DNA from: an uncultured Eubacteriales bacterium
GTDB lineage: Bacteria > Bacillota > Clostridia > HGM11514
Length of the DNA stretch: 64,000 nucleotides
Direction: 5' to 3'
NCBI GenBank assembly: GCA_902492655.1
Contig: CABUMF010000006.1
Location: forward strand, 1-64,000
A program made the translations under genes and the position numbers. Of this stretch, positions 1 through 8,722 are shown in pieces; positions within the stretch are counted from its first letter, which is position 1, and each line of letters starts with the position of its first letter. Under the pieces are notes generated by a model. It made no database searches. It had not been told where the DNA came from and saw only the letters and a program-made list of their open reading frames with translations.

Positions 1-2
1 TA

Positions 3-833
3 AAAATTCCCGATACCGTTAAATTTACAACGGATTTTGAAAGCCTTAATACAGCCGAGCTTATTGTTACCGCAGTTCCTTCTCATGCCACGAGAGCCAC
101 TGCCCGTAATATCAAAGATAAATATAACGGTTGCCCGATATTGAATATATCAAAAGGATTGGAGCAAAATACTATTTTAAGACTGTCTGAGGTTATTAAG
201 TCTGAAATTCCAAATGCGGTTATTGCGGTTATGTCGGGGCCCTCCCATGCTGAAGAAGTTGGCAGAAAGCTTCCTACAACAAATATTGTTGCTTGCGAGG
301 ATCATAAGCTTGCAAAGCATTTGCAGGAACAGCTGATGTCAAGTGTTTTCAGGATTTACACAAGCGATGATATGATAGGTGTGGAGCTTGGAGGGTCATT
401 AAAAAATGTTATTGCCCTTTGTGCCGGTATTTGTGACGGTCTCGGTTTCGGCGATAATACAAAGGCTGCACTTATGACGCGCGGTATAGCAGAGATTGCA
501 AGGCTCGGAACAACAATGGGTGCCAGAAGAGAAACCTTTTCCGGACTTTCCGGGATAGGGGACTTGATTGTTACCTGCACAAGTATGCACAGCCGTAATC
601 GACGCGCCGGAATACTTATCGGAGAAGGTATGAAGGTTTCCGATGCAATAGAGAGTGTTCATATGGTTGTTGAAGGTTTCAGAACTGCCGATGCCGCTAT
701 GGCGCTTTCCAAAAAATACAATGTTGAAATGCCTATTTGTGCCGAAGCATACAAGGTGTTGTTTGAGGATAAATCTCCAAAAGAAGCAGTTTATGACCTC
801 ATGCTCAGGGACAAAAAATCAGAATTGGAGTGA
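3..833 (+). CDS. gpsA: Glycerol-3-phosphate dehydrogenase [NAD(P)+], 5' end missing
   Basis: Cytosolic enzyme that reduces dihydroxyacetone phosphate to sn-glycerol 3-phosphate for phospholipid synthesis. The window opens inside the gene: the frame is open from base 3, and about 50 N-terminal residues with the glycine-rich dinucleotide loop lie outside. Visible family motifs are AVPSHATR, NISKGLE, GPSHAEEV, the catalytic-lysine region GGSLKNVIALCAGICDGLG and GLSGIGDL. An in-frame TTG at 141 is internal because homology continues upstream of it. It is followed at once by pncB, whose ribosome binding site lies in the last codons of gpsA. Identification is secure; only the start is unseen. Confidence 0.95.
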   Translation, partial: KIPDTVKFTTDFESLNTAELIVTAVPSHATRATARNIKDKYNGCPILNISKGLEQNTILRLSEVIKSEIPNAVIAVMSGPSHAEEVGRKLPTTNIVACEDHKLAKHLQEQLMSSVFRIYTSDDMIGVELGGSLKNVIALCAGICDGLGFGDNTKAALMTRGIAEIARLGTTMGARRETFSGLSGIGDLIVTCTSMHSRNRRAGILIGEGMKVSDAIESVHMVVEGFRTADAAMALSKKYNVEMPICAEAYKVLFEDKSPKEAVYDLMLRDKKSELE

Positions 834-838
834 TTTTA

Positions 839-2275
839 ATGATAAATTACACAATGCTTGCCGATTTTTATGAATTTACTATGGCAAACGGATATTTTGA
901 AAACGGTTGCGGCTCAGAAATTGCAATTTTTGATATGTTTTTCAGAAAAGTGCCGGACGGCGGTGGTTTTGCCGTTGTTGCCGGTCTGGAGCAGCTTATA
1001 GAATATTTTAAGGATTTGAAATTTGATGATAATGATATTAGCTTTTTGAGAAGCAAAGGCATTTTTTCCGAAGAATTTCTCGATTATCTCAAAAACTTCA
1101 AATTTGAGTGTGATGTCTGGGCAATCCCCGAAGGTACTCCCGTTTTCCCGGGAGAGCCCATTGTGACTGTCAGAGGGCCTGTTATTCAGGCTCAGCTTGT
1201 TGAAACAATGGTGCTTTTAACAATTAACCACCAAAGTTTGATAGCTACCAAAGCAAACAGAATTTGCCGTGCCGCAGAAGGCAGAAGCGTTATGGAATTC
1301 GGTTCGAGAAGAGCTCAGGGCTATAACGGTGCAATTATGGGAGCGAGGGCGGCTTATATCGGAGGATGCGTCGGAACTGCTTGCGCTATCTGCGAAAGGG
1401 ATTACGGAATACCGGCTCTCGGAACAATGGCTCACAGTTGGATTCAGATGTTTGATACCGAGTATGATGCTTTTAAGGCATATGCTGAAAGCTATCCCGA
1501 AAATACCACTTTGCTTATTGATACATACAATGTCCTTAAATCGGGGCTTCCGAATGCAATTAAGGTATTTAAAGATGTAATTGTTCCCAAAGGCTACAGA
1601 CCTGCCGGAGTAAGAATTGACAGCGGTGACATAACATATCTTACAAAAAAAATCAGAGCAAAGCTTGATGAGGAAGGCTTCCCGGACTGTAAAATTGTAG
1701 TTTCCAACTCCCTTGACGAAGACATAATCCGTGATATAATCAAGCAAGGGGCTTGCGTTGATTCCTTTGGCGTTGGCGAAAGATTGATTACATCAAAAAG
1801 CGAGCCTGTTTTCGGCGGTGTGTATAAGCTTGTGGCTGTGGAAAAGGATGGCGAGGTTGTACCTAAAATCAAGATAAGTGAAAATGTATCTAAAATAACA
1901 AATCCCGATTTCAAAAGGATTTACAGGCTGTATTCAAGAGAAAACGACAAAGCATTGGCAGATGTGTTGACCTGTCGTGATGAAGTGATTGACGATACCC
2001 AAAATTACGAGATTTTTGACCCTCAATACACCTGGAAACGAAAAGATGTATATGATTTTTATGCAAAGGAATTGCAGGTTCCTGTTTTTGACAAGGGTAA
2101 ATGCGTGTATGAGTCCCCTGATGTTCATGAAATCAAAAGGTATTGTGCGGAGCAAATCGGTCATCTGTGGGACGAGGTTCTGAGATTTGAAAATCCTCAT
2201 AACTACTATGTGGATTTGTCGCAAAAGCTTTGGGACAAAAAGAATGAATTATTAAAAAAATATTCAATAAAATAA
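839..2275 (+). CDS. pncB: Nicotinate phosphoribosyltransferase
   Basis: Converts nicotinate and PRPP to nicotinate mononucleotide, the first step of the Preiss-Handler NAD salvage pathway. The protein of about 478 residues is full length for the bacterial family and shows ADFYEFTMANGYF at the N-terminus, FGSRRAQG, GTMAHSWIQMF (the His that is phosphorylated in the family), DTYNVLKSGLPNAI, GVRIDSGDITYL and FGVGERL. A GTG at 830 overlaps the gpsA stop, but GGAG at 827-830 is correctly spaced for ATG 839, so I place the start there. It is the second gene of the gpsA run. A downstream nnr (NAD(P)H repair) gives the cluster an NAD theme. Confidence 0.95.
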   Translation: MINYTMLADFYEFTMANGYFENGCGSEIAIFDMFFRKVPDGGGFAVVAGLEQLIEYFKDLKFDDNDISFLRSKGIFSEEFLDYLKNFKFECDVWAIPEGTPVFPGEPIVTVRGPVIQAQLVETMVLLTINHQSLIATKANRICRAAEGRSVMEFGSRRAQGYNGAIMGARAAYIGGCVGTACAICERDYGIPALGTMAHSWIQMFDTEYDAFKAYAESYPENTTLLIDTYNVLKSGLPNAIKVFKDVIVPKGYRPAGVRIDSGDITYLTKKIRAKLDEEGFPDCKIVVSNSLDEDIIRDIIKQGACVDSFGVGERLITSKSEPVFGGVYKLVAVEKDGEVVPKIKISENVSKITNPDFKRIYRLYSRENDKALADVLTCRDEVIDDTQNYEIFDPQYTWKRKDVYDFYAKELQVPVFDKGKCVYESPDVHEIKRYCAEQIGHLWDEVLRFENPHNYYVDLSQKLWDKKNELLKKYSIK

Positions 2276-2286
2276 GGAGATTAGAA

Positions 2287-4566
2287 ATGTATAAGTTTAA
2301 CAATGTAGAGAAAGAAATATCGTTTGACAAATATAACACTCCAACTCCTTGGATGAATTATTTCTCAAACGGCACATTTCACACCATGATGAGTCAGGCA
2401 GGCGGCGGTGTTGCGTTTTATAAGTCACCCCAGATTTGGAGATTGAATCACTATAGATTTTTTCACCTGCCCACTGACCGCAGCGGCTTTTACACATATA
2501 TTAAGGACGGCGAAAAGTATTGGTGTCCGACAAACGAGCCATGTAAGGAAAAGCCTGAGGTTTGGAAATCCACTCACGGAATGGGCTACAGCCGTTTTGA
2601 AGCCAAGCACAACGGCGTTTCCGCAGAAACTACATATTTTGTGGGTGAATACGCAAACTGCCTTATCTGGAACATGAAATTAAAGAGCGATACCGACAAG
2701 AAAATCACGGTATTTCCATATGTAGAGCTCGGTATGATGGAATTTATGCGCGAGCTTCAGTGGCAGTGCTACAATAAGCATCAGATGACCGTTTACAATA
2801 TGGACGATATTTTGGTGTTTAAATACGGCGTTGAAATGCAGCCAAAGCCTGACGAGACGCCCCTTGCGTATTTTGCGGCAAATGTTCCCGTTTCTGCTTT
2901 TGACTGTGACCGTGATGAATTTGTGGGCAGCTACAGAAGTGAGGAAAACCCTCAAAATGTTGAAAAGGGCTTCTGTACAAATTCAACCCTTGCAGGAGGA
3001 GATCCTTGCTTTGCGCTTCAGCTTGATATAGAGCTTAAAGCCGGTGAAGAAAAGACAGTTAATATTTTCCTCGGAACCGAAATGACGGAAAACGATATAA
3101 TAAACACAGTAAAAGAGTGCAGAAAGGATGATTTTGTCAAAAAGTCATTCGACAGGCTTCATAAGCACTGGGAGGATTATCTCGGCCATTTCAGCTGTGA
3201 AATTCCTGATAAGGACGCAGAAACAATGATTAACATTTGGAATCCTTACCAGGCTGAAAGAAATTTCCTGTTTTCGAGAAATCTTTCTTACTACGCAACC
3301 GGTACATTCAGAGGAGTAGGTGTTCGTGATACGGCACAGGACATACTTTCTATGGTTCCTTTTGATACCGAAAGAGCAAAGGATAAGCTTAATCTATTGT
3401 TTACTCAGCAGTACCGGGACGGTCACTGTAACCACTATTGTTTTCCCTATGAAGGCTGGGAACCGGTAACAAGAATTCATTCCGATAACCATTTGTGGCT
3501 CGTTATGACCTGCTACAACATAGTTATTGAAGAAGGTAAGCTGGATTATTTGGATGAAGTCGTACCCTTTTATGACGGCGGCGAGGACACGGTTTGGAAT
3601 CACATTAAAAAGTCAATCGACTTTACAATGGCAAATCTCGGTTCTCATGGCTTTCCGCTTATGCTTGCCTCTGACTGGAACGATATGCTTTATAAGGTTT
3701 GCAGAGAAGGAAAGGGTGAAAGTATCTGGACTTCAATGCAGTTCGGTACGGTTCTCCCGATGATTGCAGAGCTTGCAAGACTTAAAGGTGAGGATGATTC
3801 AAAATACCTTGAGATTTTTGATGAGCAGAAAAAGCTTGTCAATGATGTTGCTTGGGACGGTGAATGGTACAGAAGATGTATCACCGACGAAGGTAGATTT
3901 ATCGGCTCAAAAGAAGAACCCCAGGCAAAAATTTGGCTTAATTCTCAAAGCTGGTCGGTTATTTCCAAAATGGGTGAGCATGGCAGTGAGGCGATGGACA
4001 GCGTTAAGAAATATCTTGATACGGAGCTTGGAATCAAAAAAATTCATCCTTCAATGAAGGATTATCCTTCAAAAGAAGATCCTCTCACATATTACAATAA
4101 GGGATGCGGCGAAAACGGCTCTGTTTTCTGCCACGCAAATACTTGGGCAATCATTGCAGAATGTATGCTTGGAAGACCGGAAAATGCTTATAAGTATTAT
4201 CATCAGCTCCTTCCTATGGTTGCTCAGGAAAAAGCAGGGGAATGGAGATACAAGGCTGAACCCTATGTTTATGCATCTAACATTTTCGGCCCCGAAAGCG
4301 ATAAATTCGGGCTTGCCAATGTTAGCTGGCTTACGGGTACCGCCGCATGGATGTATATTGCCGCAACGCAGTATATTTTAGGTGTAAAGGCAAAATGGGA
4401 CGGTCTTGAAATAAATCCATGTCTGCCAAAAGAGTGGAAAGAGGTAAAAATTTCAAGAGTTTTCAGGGGCGTAAGATACAACATCACCGTTAAAAACGGA
4501 GGAAAGAAAACTTTTATTCCGTTCGATTCTTCCGAAAAAACAGTAGATATTATTATTGAAAATTAG
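2287..4566 (+). CDS. Glycoside hydrolase family 94-type phosphorylase
   Basis: A 759-residue protein resembling cellobiose/chitobiose phosphorylases (GH94, formerly GT36), which cleave a beta-glucoside with phosphate and release a sugar 1-phosphate. Visible marks: an N-terminal beta-sandwich region (about 1-270), an alpha/alpha-barrel region with RGVGVRDTAQD, IHSDNHLW and the family catalytic-Asp motif as SDWNDML, and ENGSVFCHANTWA in the phosphate/substrate region. It is somewhat shorter than the roughly 800 residues usual for the family. No signal peptide, so cytosolic. AAGGAG at 2274-2279 fits the ATG. The acceptor specificity cannot be read from sequence: DWNDML differs from DWNDGMN of cellobiose phosphorylases. 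Confidence 0.85.
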   Translation: MYKFNNVEKEISFDKYNTPTPWMNYFSNGTFHTMMSQAGGGVAFYKSPQIWRLNHYRFFHLPTDRSGFYTYIKDGEKYWCPTNEPCKEKPEVWKSTHGMGYSRFEAKHNGVSAETTYFVGEYANCLIWNMKLKSDTDKKITVFPYVELGMMEFMRELQWQCYNKHQMTVYNMDDILVFKYGVEMQPKPDETPLAYFAANVPVSAFDCDRDEFVGSYRSEENPQNVEKGFCTNSTLAGGDPCFALQLDIELKAGEEKTVNIFLGTEMTENDIINTVKECRKDDFVKKSFDRLHKHWEDYLGHFSCEIPDKDAETMINIWNPYQAERNFLFSRNLSYYATGTFRGVGVRDTAQDILSMVPFDTERAKDKLNLLFTQQYRDGHCNHYCFPYEGWEPVTRIHSDNHLWLVMTCYNIVIEEGKLDYLDEVVPFYDGGEDTVWNHIKKSIDFTMANLGSHGFPLMLASDWNDMLYKVCREGKGESIWTSMQFGTVLPMIAELARLKGEDDSKYLEIFDEQKKLVNDVAWDGEWYRRCITDEGRFIGSKEEPQAKIWLNSQSWSVISKMGEHGSEAMDSVKKYLDTELGIKKIHPSMKDYPSKEDPLTYYNKGCGENGSVFCHANTWAIIAECMLGRPENAYKYYHQLLPMVAQEKAGEWRYKAEPYVYASNIFGPESDKFGLANVSWLTGTAAWMYIAATQYILGVKAKWDGLEINPCLPKEWKEVKISRVFRGVRYNITVKNGGKKTFIPFDSSEKTVDIIIEN

Positions 4567-4574
4567 GTGAATAC

Positions 4575-5084
4575 ATGGAAATGTATGATTCAGGAAGCGC
4601 ATTTATTGAATATGTTGTCAAGAAAAAGCTGACAGTTAAAGAGGTTTTTATTCGCACACTTATAGTTTTGGTTGCATTGGTAGTTTTTTGGCTGAGTCTT
4701 GCTGTAAACTTGGGTATGCTCGGTATTATTGTGTCCGTTTGGTTTTCTTATTTTTTTATTTCCCAAAGACGCATCGAGTTTGAGTATGCCTTAAAGGGAG
4801 AAATCCTCGATGTTTATAAGATTATGTCAAAAAGCCGTAGGAGAAAGCTCATTCCGTTAGAGCTTTCAAGGCTGGAGAAGTTTGGGAAAATCGGGGATGT
4901 TGAATATAATCACCAGCTTAATATCAAAACCAAGGTGCTTGATTTTTCCTCGGGTGATAAAAAGAAAACTGACAGAATGTATTATTGCGTAGTTACAAGA
5001 CCGAAGGGTAAGTATATGGTTATCATTGAGCCTGACGACAGAATATTAGAGGCTGTTAGTGCGATTATTCCGAAATATTTATAA
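4575..5084 (+). CDS. Small membrane protein, DUF6106-like
   Basis: A 169-residue protein of unknown function. Residues about 20-62 form two closely spaced hydrophobic segments (FIRTLIVLVALVVFWLSLAV, then LGMLGIIVSVWFSYFFI), followed by a cytosolic basic and mixed alpha/beta tail. The tail ends in a segment that reads like a PH-like or YcxB-like fold (YYCVVTRPKGKYMVIIEPDD). I associate this pattern with DUF6106 of Clostridia from memory; no function is known. It lies 8 bp after the phosphorylase and 15 bp before nnr, so it is probably co-transcribed. The start at 4575 is preceded by a weak AGGTGA. Confidence 0.7.
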   Translation: MEMYDSGSAFIEYVVKKKLTVKEVFIRTLIVLVALVVFWLSLAVNLGMLGIIVSVWFSYFFISQRRIEFEYALKGEILDVYKIMSKSRRRKLIPLELSRLEKFGKIGDVEYNHQLNIKTKVLDFSSGDKKKTDRMYYCVVTRPKGKYMVIIEPDDRILEAVSAIIPKYL

Positions 5085-5099
5085 TCGGGAGGGATTGTT

Positions 5100-6608
5100 A
5101 TGAAACTTGTTACCGCATCCGAAATGATGAATGCCGACCGCTCCATGGCGGAAAACTATGATTATCCAACGCTTTTGCTTATGGAGCACGCCGCACAAGC
5201 CGTTTTTTCTGAAATGCAAAAGCGCAATCTGTGCAGTAAAAGGATAGCTGTAGTTTGCGGCAAGGGTAATAACGGCGGTGACGGATATGCCCTCGCAAGA
5301 ATGCTTTTTGAAAGCGGTGCCGATGTTAAAATAATCAATGCATTTTCTATGATGCCTAAAGGTATGGACGCCGAAGTAAACTACCGTATTTGCAGAAAAA
5401 CCGGTGTAAGGTTTGCCGAAGCATCTTATATTGATGAGGCGGATGTTATTGTCGATGCACTTTTCGGTATCGGCATGAATAATCGCCTGAATGATTTTTG
5501 CGGCGAGATTATTACAAGAATTAACAATTCAGATGCTTATGTTGTTGCGATAGATTTGCCAAGCGGAGCATACGGTGATTATTGCGTTCAGCAGAACACC
5601 TGCGTTAAAGCGGATTTGACCGTGACCTTTGCCGCAATGAAGAATGCTCTTGTGTTCTTTCCGTCAGCGCTTTACGCCGGTGAGGTGGTTTGCCGTGACA
5701 TCGGAATTATAGATGAATGTATGGATTCAGACAAGTTTATTATTGACAAGCCGCTTGTCAGCGGTTTATTGCCAAAAAGAAGGGCGGACGGACATAAGGG
5801 AACCTTTGGGAAGCTTGTGTGCATAGCGGGTTCTCCCGGGCTTTCAGGTGCCGCTTATATGTGCTCCGAAGCTGCGTTACGCTCAGGATGCGGACTTGTT
5901 AAGCTTTATGTTCCGGAGAGTATTTCTGAAATCATGGAACAAAAAACAACAGAGGTTATGACTTATGCACTGCCCTCAGGCGGTGACGGATTAATTTCTA
6001 GCGCATCTACTGAAATTACAGCAGCGTCGCTTGCCTGCGACGCTGTGCTGTTCGGCTGCGGTATCGGAAGAAACGATGAGGTTTCAGACGCACTTCAGGC
6101 TTTAATAACCACGACAAATGTTCCAGTTATAATTGACGCGGACGGGCTTTTTGCTCTCTCAAAGAATTTAGATATTTTGGAGGAGAAGACCTGCCCCGTA
6201 ATCCTTACTCCTCACCTTGGCGAAATGGCAAGGCTGTCGGGCGATACCCAAGAGGAGCTTGCAGAGAAGCCTCTTTTATGCGCATCGAGGTTCGCTGTTA
6301 AGAACGGTGTAACACTTGTCATGAAGTCCGCTCGAACTGTAGTTGCTTCTCCTGACGGAAGGGTATTTGTTAATATTATGGGTAATTCGGGGCTTGCAAA
6401 GGGCGGAAGCGGTGACTGCCTTGCAGGGATTATAGCTTCCCTTGTCGCACAAGGCGCCGACGCTCTTTCTGCGGCAGTTTGCGGCGTTGCTGTCCATGCG
6501 CTTGCGGGCGATATTTCAAAAGATAAAAAGGGTAGCGAATATTCATTTACTCCTACTGACATAATTGATAATCTTGGATTTGCATTTTCGGAGTTTGAGG
6601 AGTTGTAA
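5100..6608 (+). CDS. nnr: Bifunctional NAD(P)H-hydrate epimerase / ADP-dependent NAD(P)H-hydrate dehydratase
   Basis: Repairs hydrated NADH and NADPH. The N-terminal YjeF domain (about 1-210) epimerises the R form of NAD(P)HX; motifs KGNNGGDGYALA, DALFGIG and AIDLPSG are visible. The C-terminal ribokinase-like domain (about 220-495) dehydrates the S form using ADP, with GTFGKLVCIAGSPG, SEAALRSGCGLV, LTPHLGEMARL and GNSGLAKGGSGDCLAG. The 502-residue length is right for the fused enzyme. ATG 5100 follows a GGGAGG. It sits between the membrane protein and alr; nnr next to alr is common in Firmicutes. Confidence 0.96.
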   Translation: MKLVTASEMMNADRSMAENYDYPTLLLMEHAAQAVFSEMQKRNLCSKRIAVVCGKGNNGGDGYALARMLFESGADVKIINAFSMMPKGMDAEVNYRICRKTGVRFAEASYIDEADVIVDALFGIGMNNRLNDFCGEIITRINNSDAYVVAIDLPSGAYGDYCVQQNTCVKADLTVTFAAMKNALVFFPSALYAGEVVCRDIGIIDECMDSDKFIIDKPLVSGLLPKRRADGHKGTFGKLVCIAGSPGLSGAAYMCSEAALRSGCGLVKLYVPESISEIMEQKTTEVMTYALPSGGDGLISSASTEITAASLACDAVLFGCGIGRNDEVSDALQALITTTNVPVIIDADGLFALSKNLDILEEKTCPVILTPHLGEMARLSGDTQEELAEKPLLCASRFAVKNGVTLVMKSARTVVASPDGRVFVNIMGNSGLAKGGSGDCLAGIIASLVAQGADALSAAVCGVAVHALAGDISKDKKGSEYSFTPTDIIDNLGFAFSEFEEL

Positions 6609-6612
6609 AATT

Positions 6613-7773
6613 TTGCAAAGAGTAATTTCTGAAATAAATCTTGATGCGTTAGAGCATAATTTTAATATAATTAAAAACCGCACTAAAAGTAAAATAATGT
6701 GCGTTGTAAAAGCGAATGCATACGGACACGGCGTAGCTCAAATTGCGCCTTTTCTTGATAAACTCGGTGCGGATGCTTTTGCTGTTGCGGATATTGACGA
6801 AGGAATAGAATTAAGAAACTGCGGTGTTAAAAAGCCTTGCCTTGTTCTCGGATATTCCGATGAACCCGAAAAGGCTGTTGAGTACGACATAATGCCTGCG
6901 ATTTTTGATTTAAATACGGCTCAAAAGCTGTCACATGCTGCCGTAAAGTGCGGTAAAACCGCGAAAATTCATATAGCGCTTGACACGGGTATGTCACGAA
7001 TCGGATTTAATATTAATAATATGAATGACAGTGGGGAAGTTATTGAACAGATAAAAAGCATTAATAAGCTGCCGGGGATAATTATTGACGGCATATTTTC
7101 TCATTTTACCACTGCCGATGAAGAAGATACGAGATACACCGACAGGCAGTTTAATCTTTTTATGGATTTTGTTGACAGGATTGAAGCATCGGGCATTAAA
7201 ATTCCCACAAAACATATATCAAACAGCGCCGCTACAATGATGTATCCTAATATGCACCTTGATATGGTTCGACCCGGAATAATACTATACGGGCTTGCTC
7301 CGTCAGAATATCTTAATAAGAAAAATTTTGGGTTTATGCCCGTTATGACGCTTAAAGCTAAGGTTTCGAGAGTTGAAAATCTTTCCGAAGGCATCTGTGT
7401 AGGATACGGAAATACTTTTGTTACACCGCATCCTATGCGTGTGGCAACAGTAGGAATAGGATATGCGGACGGATATTTCCGCACCTTCTCGGGGAAAGCC
7501 TGTGCCGTATATAGCGGTCATAAAGTTAAAAATATCGGCAGAATTTGTATGGATCAATGTATGTTTGATGTAAGTTCTGTCAACAATATTGGTGTAGGGG
7601 ATTACCTCACGCTGTTCGGTACCGATTTGACGGCAGATTCTTTAGCGGAAGTCGCAGGAACAATAGGCTACGAGCTGGTCTGCGCTGTCGGACGGAGAGT
7701 ACCGAGGATTTATTTGCAGCACGGCAAAAAATGCTCCGAGCAAAATTATTTGTTGGAAAACATTGTTCGTTGA
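6613..7773 (+). CDS. alr: Alanine racemase
   Basis: PLP enzyme that interconverts L- and D-alanine for peptidoglycan. Visible: the PLP-lysine motif CVVKANAYGHG near residue 33, HISNSAA, DMVRPGIILYG, the catalytic-tyrosine region GICVGYGNTF, VGIGYADGY and GRICMDQCMFDV. I chose TTG 6613 because GAGGAG at 6597-6602, inside the end of nnr, is spaced for it and because homology begins directly after (RVISEINLDAL). A longer in-frame start would add residues encoded within nnr. About 386 residues, the normal family length. It is followed by the ndoAI-ndoA pair as in Bacillus subtilis. Confidence 0.96.
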   Translation: MQRVISEINLDALEHNFNIIKNRTKSKIMCVVKANAYGHGVAQIAPFLDKLGADAFAVADIDEGIELRNCGVKKPCLVLGYSDEPEKAVEYDIMPAIFDLNTAQKLSHAAVKCGKTAKIHIALDTGMSRIGFNINNMNDSGEVIEQIKSINKLPGIIIDGIFSHFTTADEEDTRYTDRQFNLFMDFVDRIEASGIKIPTKHISNSAATMMYPNMHLDMVRPGIILYGLAPSEYLNKKNFGFMPVMTLKAKVSRVENLSEGICVGYGNTFVTPHPMRVATVGIGYADGYFRTFSGKACAVYSGHKVKNIGRICMDQCMFDVSSVNNIGVGDYLTLFGTDLTADSLAEVAGTIGYELVCAVGRRVPRIYLQHGKKCSEQNYLLENIVR

Positions 7774-7798
7774 CTTTTTTTGTGTTATGTTGTATAAT
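7770..7798 (+). promoter_or_regulatory. Sigma-A-type promoter of the toxin-antitoxin pair
   Basis: TTGACT (7770-7775), 17-bp spacer, TATAAT (7793-7798). It overlaps the alr stop codon, so ndoAI-ndoA can be transcribed apart from alr. The predicted start near 7805 leaves a leader of about 65 bases. Confidence 0.8.
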
Positions 7799-7869
7799 AA
7801 ATCTGTACTTATAGTGTAGATATAAATAGAATTACACTTTGAAGTAACAGTATTGGGGGCTTGGTTGTT

Positions 7870-8133
7870 TTGGCACACAAAATCACTATTACGCTGCCTG
7901 ATGAAAGCTATTCGGCTCTTTCGGAAATGGCGAAACAGTCCGATACCTCGGATGATGTTTTGGCAGCAAAAGCCGTTGAGATTTATATACGCAGAAATCG
8001 TGAACTGTTTTGCGCAATGCAGAAAGGTTATGAAGAAATGGGTGACATAAATCTCGAAATTGCTGAGGAGTTTTTGGCAGCCGACAATGAATTGTTATTG
8101 CAATATGAGGAAAAACTTTCGGAGTGTGAATAG
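7870..8133 (+). CDS. ndoAI: EndoAI-type antitoxin (ribbon-helix-helix)
   Basis: Antitoxin predicted to bind and neutralise the EndoA RNase encoded next. The N-terminus [20 protein letters not shown] is a MetJ/Arc/CopG-type ribbon-helix-helix start, which would also bind its own promoter. The C-terminal half, [19 protein letters not shown], matches the toxin-binding segment of Bacillus EndoAI (GYxEMxxINLxIA) closely. An upstream TTG at 7861 is almost touching the GGGGG at 7855-7859, so TTG 7870 is the better start (87 residues). The stop is 2 bp from the toxin start, which suggests coupled translation. Confidence 0.9.
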   Translation: MAHKITITLPDESYSALSEMAKQSDTSDDVLAAKAVEIYIRRNRELFCAMQKGYEEMGDINLEIAEEFLAADNELLLQYEEKLSECE

Positions 8134-8135
8134 AA

Positions 8136-8486
8136 TTGGTTGTAAAACGAGGAGATCTTTTTTACGCTGATTTGAGTCCGGTTGTTGGTTCGGAACAGGG
8201 CGGAATACGACCTGTTTTGGTTATTCAGAACGATGTTGGAAATAAATACAGCCCAACTGTTATAACCGCCGCAGTGACCTCTAAAATCAATAAGGCAAAG
8301 CTGCCCACTCATATCGAACTTGATGCAAAGTCCTTTGGGCTTGCAAAAAATTCGGTTGTTATGGTGGAGCAGATAAGAACAATTGATAAACAAAGACTGA
8401 AAGAAAAAATAGGGCACCTTGATGAAAATGCAATGAAAAGCGTTGAAACTGCAATATTGGTAAGCTTTGGTTTGTCCGATTTTTAG
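8136..8486 (+). CDS. ndoA: EndoA/MazF-family mRNA interferase toxin
   Basis: Sequence-specific endoribonuclease of the PemK/MazF family; the Bacillus EndoA cuts at UACAU sites. The 116 residues equal the length of Bacillus EndoA. All the residues I know to matter there are in place: Glu20 and Arg25 in [16 protein letters not shown], Thr48 in AAVTSKI and Gln79 in [12 protein letters not shown]. It should therefore be active. It begins with TTG right after ndoAI and is followed directly by a strong terminator. The alr-ndoAI-ndoA order is a conserved chromosomal arrangement in Firmicutes rather than a mobile module. Confidence 0.95.
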   Translation: MVVKRGDLFYADLSPVVGSEQGGIRPVLVIQNDVGNKYSPTVITAAVTSKINKAKLPTHIELDAKSFGLAKNSVVMVEQIRTIDKQRLKEKIGHLDENAMKSVETAILVSFGLSDF

Positions 8487-8514
8487 GTATGCCTTACATA
8501 GGCATACTTTTTTT
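8487..8514 (+). terminator. Rho-independent terminator after ndoA
   Basis: Perfect 7-bp stem GTATGCC/GGCATAC with a 7-base loop, followed by seven T. It begins at the last base region of the ndoA stop. Confidence 0.9.
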
Positions 8515-8525
8515 GCCGAAATCTA

Positions 8526-8554
8526 TTGACAAAATATAAAAAACATTGTATAAT
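8526..8554 (+). promoter_or_regulatory. Consensus promoter of tRNA-Thr
   Basis: TTGACA (8526-8531), exactly 17 bp, TATAAT (8549-8554): a full match to the vegetative consensus. The predicted start near 8561 is 7 bases before the tRNA. Confidence 0.92.
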
Positions 8555-8567
8555 ATTAAAGGTCGTT

Positions 8568-8640
8568 GCCGGTATAGCTCAGTTGGTAGAGCAGCTCATT
8601 CGTAATGAGCAGGTCGCAGGTTCGAGTCCCGTTACCGGCT
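8568..8640 (+). tRNA. tRNA-Thr (anticodon CGT)
   Basis: A 73-base cloverleaf. The acceptor stem GCCGGTA (8568-8574) pairs with TACCGGC (8633-8639), discriminator T. The D arm contains AGCTCAGTTGGTAGAGC, the anticodon stem GCTCA/TGAGC encloses TTCGTAA with anticodon CGT at 8601-8603 (reads ACG, Thr), and the T arm contains GGTTCGAGTCC. CCA is not encoded. A consensus promoter precedes it and a strong hairpin follows. Confidence 0.96.
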
Positions 8641-8646
8641 TGAAAT

Positions 8647-8682
8647 AAAACCCTCAAGGCTGTCATAAACCTTGAGGGTTTT
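8647..8682. terminator. Bidirectional terminator between tRNA-Thr and the AraC gene
   Basis: A 13-bp perfect stem, AAAACCCTCAAGG/CCTTGAGGGTTTT, with a 10-base loop. U-rich ends arise on both strands, so it can end the tRNA transcript and the leftward SGNH-AraC transcript. Confidence 0.9.
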
Positions 8683-8722
8683 GCTTTATATTGGTTTAAT
8701 AGAAACTCTTATACTTTTTTGG

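Noticed and set aside
1217..1747. Leftward open frame inside pncB
   Set aside because: Fully within conserved pncB coding sequence, with no promoter or ribosome binding site and no recognisable motif.
8568..8640. tRNA-Thr as an integration site for the carbohydrate locus that follows
   Set aside because: No repeat of the tRNA 3' end was seen near 14 kb or elsewhere, and there is no integrase. A bidirectional terminator and ordinary genes follow.
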